A DNA stretch of 64,000 nucleotides from Morella rubra (lineage: Eukaryota > Streptophyta > Magnoliopsida > Fagales > Myricaceae): positions 29,536,664 to 29,600,663 of the forward strand of contig CM025851.1 of NCBI GenBank assembly GCA_003952965.2, read 5' to 3'. The first letter of the stretch is position 1. Each line of letters opens with the position of its first letter. This document shows, piece after piece, positions 46,828 through 56,588 of this stretch. Under the pieces are notes generated by a model. The model was given only the letters and a program-made list of their open reading frames with translations, had not been told where the DNA came from and made no database searches. A program made the translations under genes and the position numbers.

Positions 46828-47008
46828 GGTGTGTTTGATTGTTAAAATTTTAGGGTATTGGATTTGGTGAAAAAGTGAAGAGAGAGATGATTTTTAATAT
46901 TTATTATAGTGAAAAGTAATGATGTGATGGGGAGAGAGAGATTATATTGTAATTTTTTATTGTGTTAAAATTTTAGAAAGTGTACAATTTTACACTTCAA
47001 ACGCACCT
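46828..47008. repeat. short MITE-like repeat (AAAATTTTA family)
   Basis: GTGTTTGATTGTTAAAATTT at the left and AAAATTTTAG...CTTCAAACGCAC at the right. The core GGTGAAAAAGTGAAGAGAGA is close to that at 24840 (GGTGAAAAAGTAAAAAGAGA). Confidence 0.55.
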
Positions 47009-47024
47009 GCAATGTATTAAATTA

Positions 47025-47364
47025 GGCTTAATTATACAAATAGTCTATTTGGTATAACGTTTGATAAAAAAAGATCCCTATTGTAAACGTTTGTACAAAT
47101 TGATCTATGTGATTAGGATACAATAACAAAATGGTCCCTTAATTTCAGTTTCGCCATTTCTCTTAACACTCGATGCTGAACTTTAAATCAGTAACATATG
47201 ACTCTTTGGCTGGAAATTTAATTCAGCTCAACATAGGAGTTAAGGGAGATGATGAAACTAAGATGAAAGGACCATTTTGTTACTATAAACTGATCAAGGA
47301 CCAATTTGCATATGGATATTTTTGTCAAAACATTATACCACAAAACTATTTGTATAATTAAACC
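47025..47364. mobile_element. MITE with perfect 9-bp target duplication
   Basis: The left arm GGCTTAATTATACAAATAGT and the reverse of the right arm GGTTTAATTATACAAATAGT match. Pairing extends over about 110 bp (AACAAAATGGTCC on both sides). It is flanked by the perfect 9-bp repeat ATTAAATTA (47016-47024 and 47365-47373). The open frame inside is an arm artefact. Confidence 0.88.
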
Positions 47365-47544
47365 ATTAAATTATAAAATACACATATATTGTTAGAGTTT
47401 TATTCAGAAAAAAAGAAGCAAAGCATAATTTTTTCCCCTTCTTATTAAAAACCAATTGGCTCTTTCACTAGAGGTTTAAGCTCATTTTCTTTTCGTTTTT
47501 ATTGTTTTACTTTTAAAACTTCAGGAGTAAAAAAAAAAAAGAAG

Positions 47545-47915
47545 GGGAAAATACACTTTTCACCACATAAACTACCATAGGTTTTGCACTTTACACCCTA
47601 AACTACAATTTTGACACATTGTACCCTTTAACTACCAATTTTTAACAATTTGCACTCTTTATCAAATTTTCAGACTAAAATAACGATAATATCCTTGACC
47701 CATTTTGCATATATTGAAGATATTATTGTCAATTCATTAATTTTTCAAGGGTATTATTGTCAAATGGAGGGTGCAAAGTGTTTAATATTAGTAGTTGGAG
47801 GGTGTAATGTGTCAAAGTAGGTACTTTAGGGTGTAAATTATCTGACATTAGTAGTTTGAGGGTGCAATATCTTAATGATAGTAGTTTGAGATGCAATATG
47901 TCGCTATCCCTTTGT
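47545..47915. mobile_element. MITE-like element, degenerate inverted arms
   Basis: The left text ACTACCATAGGTTTTGCACTTTACACCCTAAACT is mirrored on the right by GAGGGTGCAAAGTG / AGGGTGTAAATT phrases. It lies about 130 bp before the start codon of the membrane-protein gene, so it may overlap its promoter. No clear duplication. Confidence 0.5.
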
Positions 47916-48040
47916 AGGTGATCCTTAAAAAAAAAAAAAAAAAAAGGGGGGGGGAGGGGGAGGGGAACGAGGGTCTAAGTCAGACAGCTAGGTAATGGGA
48001 TAAAACTTGCGGTGCCCTGCTAAACCCTGAACCCCCGAAA

Positions 48041-50826
48041 ATGGAACAATCAGTTTGTCGTGGGCTTCCCACCCCAAAGCTGGGATCATATGCACATCGC
48101 TTGCCTTCCCATCAACTTGTAAGTACCTACAGGGTTTCTTTTGGTAATGATTTCTCCAGGATTTCACTTCAAAAATTATTTTCAATTTTTATCGTTTTAT
48201 TGTTTCTGTTTGTTTACTCTTGTCTTGTAAGGTTTCCACAAATCAGGTTAGATTGAGGGATCAACGAGTTCCGTTCCGTATTGCGTGGAAATGTAAGTGT
48301 TTTTTCCTCTCTAGATTCTTATATATTACCAATTTACCAGCTGTTTGGGAAAACCGTGGCTAAAAAAGGGGAAAAAGTTTTCTTGGTGTTTTGATATTAT
48401 TTTGTCATTTTTGGTATCTGAAACATTTATACCGTCAAGTAATATTCTGTGCGGAATGGACCTCTCTTCGCTTAGGCCCTCAAGAATTTCCTTTCTCTGA
48501 GAGAAAACAAGGTTTAATGTAGGCTTCGGCTGTTTCTCGCCACCATTTTTTTTTTTCTAACTTCTAAAAGCTCCTTTTGTTGTTGTTGTTGTTTTTTTTT
48601 TTTTCCTCCTCTTTCTCTCTCTCTCTGTCCCAGCATGTTTGATGCTTGGTTCCAAGGTGGTTTTAAAGAAGTTTCCGGAGCAAAGGTTGAAAATAGGAGC
48701 TACTGTATGTGCTGCTGAATCTGACCCAGATGCTAAGTTGGAATTTTCAGGAAGGGAAAAGTCGGATTCTTGTGTACCTGTTAGTGGAATTAATGGGCTG
48801 GAGCCATTTCGTGGTAAATCAGGTTCAATTTCTTTTTGTGGGTTGACTCAACAGTCAGTAGAAGAAGCGAAATTGCAGTCTGCCCCTTTTAATGAGGAGA
48901 AGAGCTCGTTTCTTTGGGTTTTGGCACCGGTTGCATTGATATCGTCATTGATTCTACCTCAATTCTTCCTTGCTAATGCAATTGAGGCCATCCTGGGGGA
49001 CATACTTCTTGTAGGTATTTGAATTGAACTGACCTCTTATTTTTTTTCTAGGCCATTGTCTGCTTTTAAACTTGTGACCTCGAGTGTGCGACAGTTTATC
49101 TTGTTGAGGGAAATAATTGGAGAGAAGATGACATCAATAGAGCTTTTTTTTTTATGTTGCTTTCATAGGATGCCTGATTAGTAATGGCTTAGTATGTATC
49201 CTTGTTTGCATTTCTCTTTTAGTTACCATGCAATGGTTCTACATTGTCAGTTATGCAGTGGTGACAGTTGGGTTTAAGCATCCTTAGAAACGATGTTTTG
49301 AAATCACCAATCATCTAGTGAAAATTCTCTGACTATGAATGGGTGCCTTGTAAGAGAACCTTCCATTTTGCCTGGCTAAGCCAAGATTAAGCTGCAAAGG
49401 AGAATCACAGCCTGAAGTTTAATGAACTAGGAGGTGATTATTGGTGGGAGCTGGTTTGATGCAAAGAACTTTTCAAATTCATCTTGTCCTGCCTCCCCTT
49501 CTAGAAACAATTGCAATTATAAGAACTAGAAGATTTGATTTACTTCTTTGTTTTGGTAAAAGCATCTATATCTTCTTGAAGATGGTATCCACTGCAGCAG
49601 ATTGTTCCATGTGAGTAAATCAGACCCAAGTGAAGATGTCCGTTTTGTTATTATCATTTAAAAGACCACACGGCTTTCCCTATCCATGTTCTGATTTCAC
49701 TTTCTTTCTGATGAACGGGCAGTTTTGAAAAAGTGAATAAGTAGCATTGCGAAATGGTTTCTTTGGGATCTCTCTCTTTCCTTTGCTATACATACCCCAT
49801 ATAGTGAGTGCTGTTGTGCGCAATTTCTGCTGTTGGTCGTTTCTGTTGAAGTCTTTCCTTGTTTCTTTATTTTGGACAGAGCCTTTCTTTTGGTGAGAAG
49901 AGTCTTGTTTTTTCTTTTTTAATGGACCTACGCTTGCTTCTGTTTTTGAATCTTTTATTGATGTTGACTAAAATTTGTATAGATGCATAATGCTCTCTGA
50001 AATTCCGACTACACCAACTTCTGTCAATTTATTTGTCGAACTGTGTTTTTAATCAAGTGATTTCTTGATGAACCTGTGACCTTGTGGCTTGGTTTTAGAA
50101 AAAATGCATTCGTGTTTGTTTGTTTTCTTTGGAAAAAAAAAATGGTATAGCTTCCTCTGCTTATTTCCATGTAACTGTTATGCAGAAATTGTGACTTCTC
50201 TGTTATTCGAGATCCTGTTTTACATTGGTATTGCAACTTTCCTGCTGGTAACTGACCGCGTTCAAAGGCCATATCTGCAATTTAGTTCAAAGAGGTGGGG
50301 TCTCATCACAGGTCTCAGAGGATACTTAACATGTGCTTTCTCCACAATGGGGTTTAAGGTCATTGCGCCGCTGTTTGCTGTGTATGTAACCTGGCCGATG
50401 ATTGGCCTACCAGGCCTGGTTGCAGTGGTTCCTTTTCTAATGGGCTTTGTTGCTCAACTTGCATTTGAGAAGTATCTAGACAAGAGTGGATCATCTTGTT
50501 GGCCCTTGATTCCCATAATTTTCGAGGTATATGGCCTCTTGACAATTCAAATGCTTTCTTATGTAGCCAGAGTCAGGGTTTTAAATGGATTAGAATCAAT
50601 TTTGCAGGTCTACAGACTTTATCAGCTGACGAAAGCTGCTCATTTCATAGAGAGGTTGATGTTCTCAATGAAGGGGCTTCCTGCTTCTCCAGAATTGCTA
50701 GAAAGAAGTGGTGCCCTGTATGCCATGATAGCGACTTTCCAAATTCTTGGCGTGGTCTGCCTCTGGTCCTTGGTGACCTTTCTGTTGAGGCTTTTCCCTT
50801 CTAGACCTGTAGCAGAGAAGTACTGA
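48041..50826 (+). CDS. plastid-targeted multi-span membrane protein, function unknown (359 aa)
   Basis: Five exons by GT-AG sites and frame: 48041-48118, 48232-48292, 48634-49014, 50186-50526 and 50608-50826 (TGA at 50824). Phases are 0, 1, 1 and 0. The joined protein has a Ser/Arg/Lys-rich, acid-poor N terminus with a likely plastid transit peptide ending near VCAAESD, a soluble stretch, and then about six hydrophobic segments: SFLWVLAPVALISSLILP, SLLFEILFYIGIATFLLV, AFSTMGFKVIAPLFAVYV, LVAVVPFLMGFVAQLAF, a segment around PLIPIIFEV, and ATFQILGVVCLWSLVTFLL. Intron 4 is 81 bp, divisible by three and without a stop, so retaining it would add 27 residues in frame. I know similar plant proteins only as uncharacterised; a plastid envelope or thylakoid location is inferred. 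A broken copy of this gene lies at 35560-37115. Confidence 0.82.
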
Positions 50827-50949
50827 TGTATGGATGGGTTGCTGTATATATCTTTTTTCCTGTAAGGTTTTTGTTCTTTATGTTCCACTTAAAGTAAAAT
50901 CTCACACTTGGGGTCCTTAGTTCAGTTTTAAAGAATCTACCATAGCTAC

Positions 50950-52130
50950 CTAGGCCTGATGTAGGTTTGTGCTTCCTCGCGACAAAAAGTCACATAAGCA
51001 CGAATGATAAGACTTTGTTCTGTATTTACTTTTCATCCATAACCAGTAATCACCACATGAAAACTTCCTATCCTTGAAACGATGATAGCTTTTATTGTCC
51101 CTTTCAATAATCTCTCTGTCCCCAATGCTTGCTAGGACTGCAAATTGTGACGATCGGCACAAATGCATAGGATCTTGATGATCCCCAGAGTGGACCCTGC
51201 TGGTGCACTGCCATGCCCATGCGTAATGGCTAGCCTTTCTCTGTGATATAACAATGCCTTCTCTTTCGCTTCTTAATCAAGAGCATGCTGGACGTACTTG
51301 GTGTTTGCCACATTGCCTGCTTCCTACCCCTCCCCACTGAAAGACCTCAGCCTTTCGTAGGCCTTGATCTTCTCTGGATTTGCCTTCTTTTGATTTTGAG
51401 AGCAGACTGTCCATTACTTTCTTTCTAGTACCATGTTGCAAACCAGAAGAGGATACTGAAGGACCCCCGTTCGTCAAGGTGCTCTTTCTTTCCTGCTTTA
51501 GATGGTTATCCGATGTTTCCCAAACAGGGGAACTGGTTCAATCTGCATATTTGAAATAAACTTGTTTGCGTCGGCTATCTTCTGTGACCTTCCTAGAAGA
51601 TCCACAATGCCCTCCTGAATGATCCATCGAAAGAGAAATTCCATAGTCCCTGCTCATGGATCCCATGTTCTTGCGCATCTCCCACCCCTAAGCATCCACA
51701 TGCCATTGGAACACCAACAACGGTATATCCATCGACTTCACTCCATTTTTCCACTTCGTAGAAATATCCTTAGAGCCTCTTTTCCTTCCCCACTCTGTCA
51801 AACTCACAAGAATCCTATCCAACATACCAATGTTTGCTTCAGATATTCGCACGAACACCCTTTTTGCACTGCTAGTATCACCTAATCTGTTACAAAATTG
51901 AAGACTTCTCCAAGAACACCTCTCTGGATTTCGGGGATGGTTACTAGAATAAGTCTCTTGCAATGATTTAGTAGTCGAACCTGGTGGTTTAACCCGACCT
52001 TTCCAACAAGTTCAGGTCCTCAAAAATTTGCAGCAGTGCAACATGGTCAAGTGAACCTACAACAACTTTATTCGTCTCCATTTCTATCAGAGCATCAATG
52101 CTGCTTCCATTTCTCTCTAAATATGGTGCA
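50950..52130 (-). pseudogene. PPR protein, DYW type, C-terminal remnant
   Basis: Reading the minus strand in shifting frames gives PPR-like text (ALIEMETNK..., KWKNGVKS.DIPLLVFQW) and, at the end, a clear DYW C-terminus: GDREIIERDNKSYHRFKDRK then FSCGDYW at 51043-51063. The normal stop after DYW is lost (reads LWMKSK). The HSEK-type zinc-binding motif is garbled (LYHREKASHYA) and several stops and frameshifts intervene, so it is not functional. Intact relatives edit cytidines in plastid or mitochondrial RNA. It lies antisense to, and about 120 bp beyond, the end of the membrane-protein gene. Confidence 0.78.
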
Positions 52131-53186
52131 ATGTTTCATTCGGTGGGGCCGGCGGGGAAAGGGACGTTAGAATATCTCAGTAACTTCGGAATATTGTTAC
52201 CTGAACTGAGAGTGTCGGCTGGTTTACTAATGGAAGAAAAGGAAAAAAATCTGCAAATTTGATGGAGATTTTTTTGAATATTTTGAAGGTTAGGATCCAC
52301 ATTTTCTGTAATTAATAGGGACTTTATTTTATAACAATCAGACATTTATCAATATATTAATTTTTTGAAAAGACATTAATAATCTGAAATGATAATGTAG
52401 TAAAATTTAAACGGACTATTAACGTTAGAAGAATTTCAAATCGTAACTTAGGAATCTTAATTGAACTAATTTATTAAAATTTGGTCAATAGAATGTAATA
52501 ATCAAAATAGTGAGTGGAATATGAGAAAAAAAATAATTAAAAAGTGAGTGTTTTATTAACTGAAAGTTTGACACCAATCTTCTCCATAATGGTTAAAGAA
52601 ATTGATTTGATGTTAACAGCCGTTAGAATCCTATTGCTGAGAATGGCATGCGAATATCTTTGTTTAAGGTTAGGACGAAATGAATGCCTCTTAAAAAGAA
52701 AAAAGAAAAACACCGAAAGGAAGAAGGATGAAACTGTAGACATGCCCTTTCTGGGATCGAACTTGGATAGGGGGAAGTCAGAAAACTTCATATAAAGTGC
52801 CCTAAATATAACGAAACATAGGAAAGTCTAGGAAATCTTCATTATTGGTATTCGCTTAAAATCTCTATTAATCTTAGTAAACACACTTTTCAAGCACATA
52901 ATGGAAAACAAAAAGTTCAAGTATACGGAGGACCGCATAATTTATTAACCCTTTTACCCTGTTCTAAGGCTGACTAGCAACAGGTTGTATTCTGCAAGAG
53001 AAAAAAGAATTGTACTGTAGAAGCAAGCTCATTTACAAAAAAATTATCTAAACTTAATCCCCAACTTTCTGTTGGTGAGTTCATCCCCTTATCCCAGGAC
53101 GAAGAAAGGCAGGAGATAGGGAAAATACTCAGTATCTTACTAGAGAATTTTCTTCTCCTGACCTGAAATACTCAGACATGCCGCAT
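52131..53186. other. intergenic, no gene seen
   Basis: AT-rich spacer between the PPR relic and the 3' end of the octanoyltransferase gene. The portion next to 53186 would be its 3' UTR. Confidence 0.45.
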
Positions 53187-55269
53187 TCAATCTGTCAACT
53201 TAGTTCCTTTTTGAGAGGGCTTATAGCTGTTGTTTCCACAAGCCCCCAATATCGACATGTTCCTATGATCAATTTCAAGCTTAAAAAACTTGGAAAATTC
53301 CTTGACCAGAGATGCATGAGTGATATCAATCAGCTGGCAATCGCTGAGATGAGCTACATCTGGTTTTACACATCCCGTGGATGGTTGAAATTCTCTTAGC
53401 AATCCCTTAATGCTTCCAACCTGACGGTTTCGTATCCCACATGGGACTATTGAATGGAAAGGGGTTAGATCTGTGGTGACATTTAGTGCTAAGCCGTGAT
53501 ATGTTATCCATTGAGATACTCGTATACCAATGGCTGCCACTTTCTTCTCTCCTGAAGTAAAATTGAAAAAGGAAGATCAGGAGAATGCCAATAACCAAGG
53601 CATTCTGCATCTTATTCCCCCAAGAAGTTTAAGTCAAGATGAAAAAAGGAAGGGAAACTGTTGAACAGATGGCATGGAGATAACTATGTGGTGCCACCAC
53701 GGTCTTATTATCAGCTAAGGAGCCACAGAATCAATACAAAGTGGATATTGACCTTGGACTAAATATGCCATTAACCACTCACAGTCTCACCTTTACTAAA
53801 TGAGTGCTTTTGATGGTTGGATAGTGTGTTGAAAGAAATGAGAAATGCAATTCTCAGACATGTTGACGTGAATGATTTGTAATAAAATCGTATGGATTTA
53901 CATATGTTTCCTCACAAGTTCCAAATGGAGCACGTCAGAAAAGGTTAATCAAGAAAAGCTAGAACTTATGCATTAGGCAAATCTATATATACACATAACC
54001 TATGTATTAAGCAACTGAATTTTCTCCGGACACCTCATAGTCCTTGGACACATCTTCAAAAGAACCCTACAAAGCTAACGTTCATGTAGTTAGGTTTGCC
54101 AACACGAATAGGCACAGATTAGGGCTATGAGGTGCTCGGAGAAAAATCAGTTGCATAATACATATATTCCAAAGAACCTCGATGCTGATAGTTCAAAAAC
54201 AGTAGTGCGACACCAATGAGAACTCATTTCGTAAACAGGTATAATGTAATGTAAGGATTAGAAACATACCGACCCAAACGCCAGTGAAGCCTTCAAGCCG
54301 AGAAGCCTTGATAGAAAATGTTGAGGAAAGAACGCGGATGACCACCTCCTCAAGTCCCCTGAGGTACCAATGAAGATCCATCCTATGATTTCGGAGATTG
54401 ATAATAGGGTACATAACTAGCTACAGTCCAAGACACATGTATTATGAGTTAGCTACGATATACGAAAACAAAGAGAATGCCCTATAAACAATTCAATTGC
54501 ATGCTTATTGCTTAATTTGAAAAGTTCGAACTTTCTTTCCCAACCAAAATTAAACCTCTAAACAACAATGAGAAAATTTTAGCCGCAGAAATGATTGTAG
54601 TCCATCGGTATCATTTTCTTTGCGTTTTTGACGCCATTCTTACCATGTCAGTGAATGATTTTCTTCACAAATTGTCGAATGGAATACACATAAAAGAAAA
54701 ACATCCTCAATTTGAGTTATGTGATTAGAAATTTGGGACAAGTACCTGTCCAGGGCCATGATATGTGACTTCCCCACCACGTTCGGTTCGATAAACATCA
54801 TAAGGAGCATCCTTGATGTCGAAATTCAGGTACTCTTCTGAACTACCTGTGCCCAACGTATACACCGGATTATGTTGTAGAATGATTACTGTGTCCGGAC
54901 ACTCTTGGTTCTTTTCAATCAATGCCTTCTTCTCCCTGAAAATTCTTTTCTGCCAAGACCACGCCTCACCGTACGGAACCAGGGATTTGTGCAAGTCGAA
55001 ACACTCGCACCTGCAAAATTCAGAGTCAGACCTAGTGACTTTTCATGCGGCCCGTGGAAGATGTTTGTGAAAATGCTAGACACAGAAACTCACGTTCTTG
55101 GTCTTGGTCGGCCATCCGATAACGAGGTAGATTCGGAGGCTTTGGAATCTAAGAGTTGCTTCAGTTTTGACAAGTTTGCGCGAGTCTGGGTTCGGTACGA
55201 TTTCTTTGTGCGCTGGGGAGCTGGGTATGCCGGGATGGAAATTGAAAAGTGAGCCCCCGCGACAATCAT
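53187..55269 (-). CDS. LIP2P: octanoyltransferase (lipoyl(octanoyl) transferase, LipB/LIP2 family), 318 aa
   Basis: Four exons on the minus strand: 55094-55269, 54746-55010, 54270-54420 and 53187-53551. All have GT-AG ends and fit one frame of 319 codons including the stop. The enzyme moves octanoate from acyl-carrier protein to the lipoyl domains of 2-oxoacid dehydrogenases or glycine cleavage H protein, the step before sulphur insertion by lipoyl synthase. Residues 1-58 form a basic, Ser/Thr-rich transit peptide. The conserved [12 protein letters not shown] is at 136-147, split at Q by intron 2; LVMYPIINL follows. The catalytic pair is Lys201 ([10 protein letters not shown]) and Cys235 (PCGI); their spacing of 34 equals that of the E. 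coli enzyme (Lys135/Cys169). The start ATG is the first after an in-frame stop. Similarity to the plastid isoform LIP2p ([12 protein letters not shown]) is from memory; a mitochondrial role is the alternative. Confidence 0.93.
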
Positions 55270-55584
55270 ATCTTGTTGACTCTATGGTTTGCGAGAAGCA
55301 GAGTCCATTGATGATTGATCAGTGACGTTCAAAGAAGTTACGAAAAGGTGGACAGTCGGACAATAAAAAGGAAAGTTTCTTTGCAGCGGAGCAACCGAGG
55401 AGGGTAGCAATGTCACCCAACATTTGCATCTAGTCGTCCGTGGGAATAATAGAGCACAAAAGCCCAGTCCACGAGAGTTCTTCAAGAACCAGAAACCAAA
55501 GTCTTACTTGATGTAAACCCAAATCGGAAGAGAAATCCAGAGGAAAACGAAAACCGGAGAAACTTGAAGGGTGAAAATGCGGGA

Positions 55585-55594
55585 ATGTATAAAG
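55585..55594 (-). promoter_or_regulatory. TATA-like element of the octanoyltransferase gene
   Basis: The minus strand reads ACTTTATACATTC. It is about 320 bp upstream of the ATG at 55269, leaving a 5' UTR of about 285 bases if used and unspliced. Weak match; position fits. Confidence 0.4.
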
Positions 55595-55728
55595 TTTTGG
55601 AAAGGGAGAGAGTCGGTCAAGGGTAATTTGGGGAGTCAGAAAATCCTTAATATTGCGATACTCCTTAGGGGCTATTTCCGTACGCTCGCGACCCCACCGT
55701 CGGGAAAAAAAGGAAAAGGATAGAGCGT

Positions 55729-55795
55729 AAACCCTAAGCGTGGGGACATCCCTATAAATATGATGAACGCAGGGGCTCTAGCCGTTTAAAACCCT
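55729..55795 (+). promoter_or_regulatory. promoter with two telo-boxes and a TATA box for the snoRNA transcript
   Basis: GTAAACCCTAAG near 55728-55739 and AAACCCT at 55789-55795 are telo-boxes, which in plants mark promoters of ribosomal-protein and snoRNA genes. CCTATAAATATG at 55751-55762 is a strong TATA box. A splice-donor-like CCTAG|GTAAGT follows at 55817/55818. The promoter faces away from the octanoyltransferase gene, with the two predicted starts some 200-250 bp apart. Confidence 0.7.
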
Positions 55796-55896
55796 GCAGC
55801 CTCAGCGCAGTTCCTAGGTAAGTCTTCAGCTTCAGATTTGCGCGCCTCATCGCTTTGATTTTTCTCTCAATTTTGTATCCTGGAGATTGTGGGTGT

Positions 55897-55987
55897 TTTC
55901 TCTATGACGATGAAATAATAATGATGACGAGTCCGATGTCATATCCATTCACCATGACGACAAATCGAGGCATTTGTCTGAGAGTAA
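55897..55987 (+). ncRNA. C/D box snoRNA, copy 1 (possibly degenerate)
   Basis: The same layout as copy 2 at 56503: terminal stem TTTCTCT / AGAGTAA (one mismatch), C box region ATGACGATGA (TGATGA changed to CGATGA), guide text ATCCATTCA, then CGAGGCATTTG directly upstream of the D box CTGA at 55978-55981. The altered C box and stem mismatch suggest that this copy is weaker or decaying. It lies about 80 bp after the predicted splice donor, so it would be intronic. Confidence 0.7.
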
Positions 55988-56502
55988 CCACCTTTGTAAA
56001 CTTCTCTTTTGGGATTTTTTTGGTTTAAATGTTGCGGTTTCTATTAAAACTTAAATCCAAGCTTCAAAAGTTGCATATTTTCAAATGTTTTCCTGCAATG
56101 TCTCAGCAATCTTGTAGAGAGGGTAAAGCTCTTTACTTGCCAATGTGTTTTGCGCCTGTTAAAGATTGTTTTACTTGTGACCGTATTCTGTAGTTTACAT
56201 GTTTGCATTTATGTCCTTCCTAGGAGAAAAAGGATGCTGAGTTCACTCGAACTCTCAGTTGGTTCTCATATGCGCTCCTTCTGAATCTGACTAGTAATAC
56301 TTTTTTGGGGAAAAACTAATTTTGAGGGGGTACGAGGTAAAAGAGGACTGCTATGGGCTTTTGTGGGGGACAGCCGGACGCGTTGTCCTAATGGAATTAG
56401 TCCGTTCCACTGGTTTTGGGGGTGTTACATTTGTAATTGCCAGGTTTTTCTGTAACTTTTGCAATGTTCAAGGTCTTTGTTGATAATGATAAGTTGGGGG
56501 GT

Positions 56503-56588
56503 TTTCTCTGTGATGATGAAACCGATGACGAGTCCGATCTCTTATCCATTCACCTTGACGACAAATCGAGGCATTTGTCTGAGAGAAA
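56503..56588 (+). ncRNA. C/D box snoRNA guiding 25S rRNA 2'-O-methylation, copy 2
   Basis: Perfect 6-7-bp terminal stem TTTCTCT / AGAGAAA. C box GTGATGA (56510-56516) and D box CTGA (56579-56582). The 11 bases CGAGGCATTTG just upstream of the D box are complementary to CAAATGCCTCG, which I recall in the conserved GGTAGCCAAATGCCTCGTC stretch of plant 25S rRNA. By the D+5 rule the modified base would be an A of CAAAUG. Upstream of a D'-like CTTGA, ATCCATTCA is complementary to TGAATGGAT about 30 nt downstream in the same rRNA region. Copy 1 lies 600 bp upstream. I do not assign a snoRNA name. Confidence 0.82.

Noticed and set aside
47173..47361. 62-codon frame inside the MITE at 47025-47364
   Set aside because: It lies in the inverted arms of a non-coding element.
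47025..50826. Idea that the membrane-protein pseudogene at 35560 is a processed retrocopy
   Set aside because: It keeps intron 4 borders and intron sequence; loss of intron 3 is better explained by deletion.
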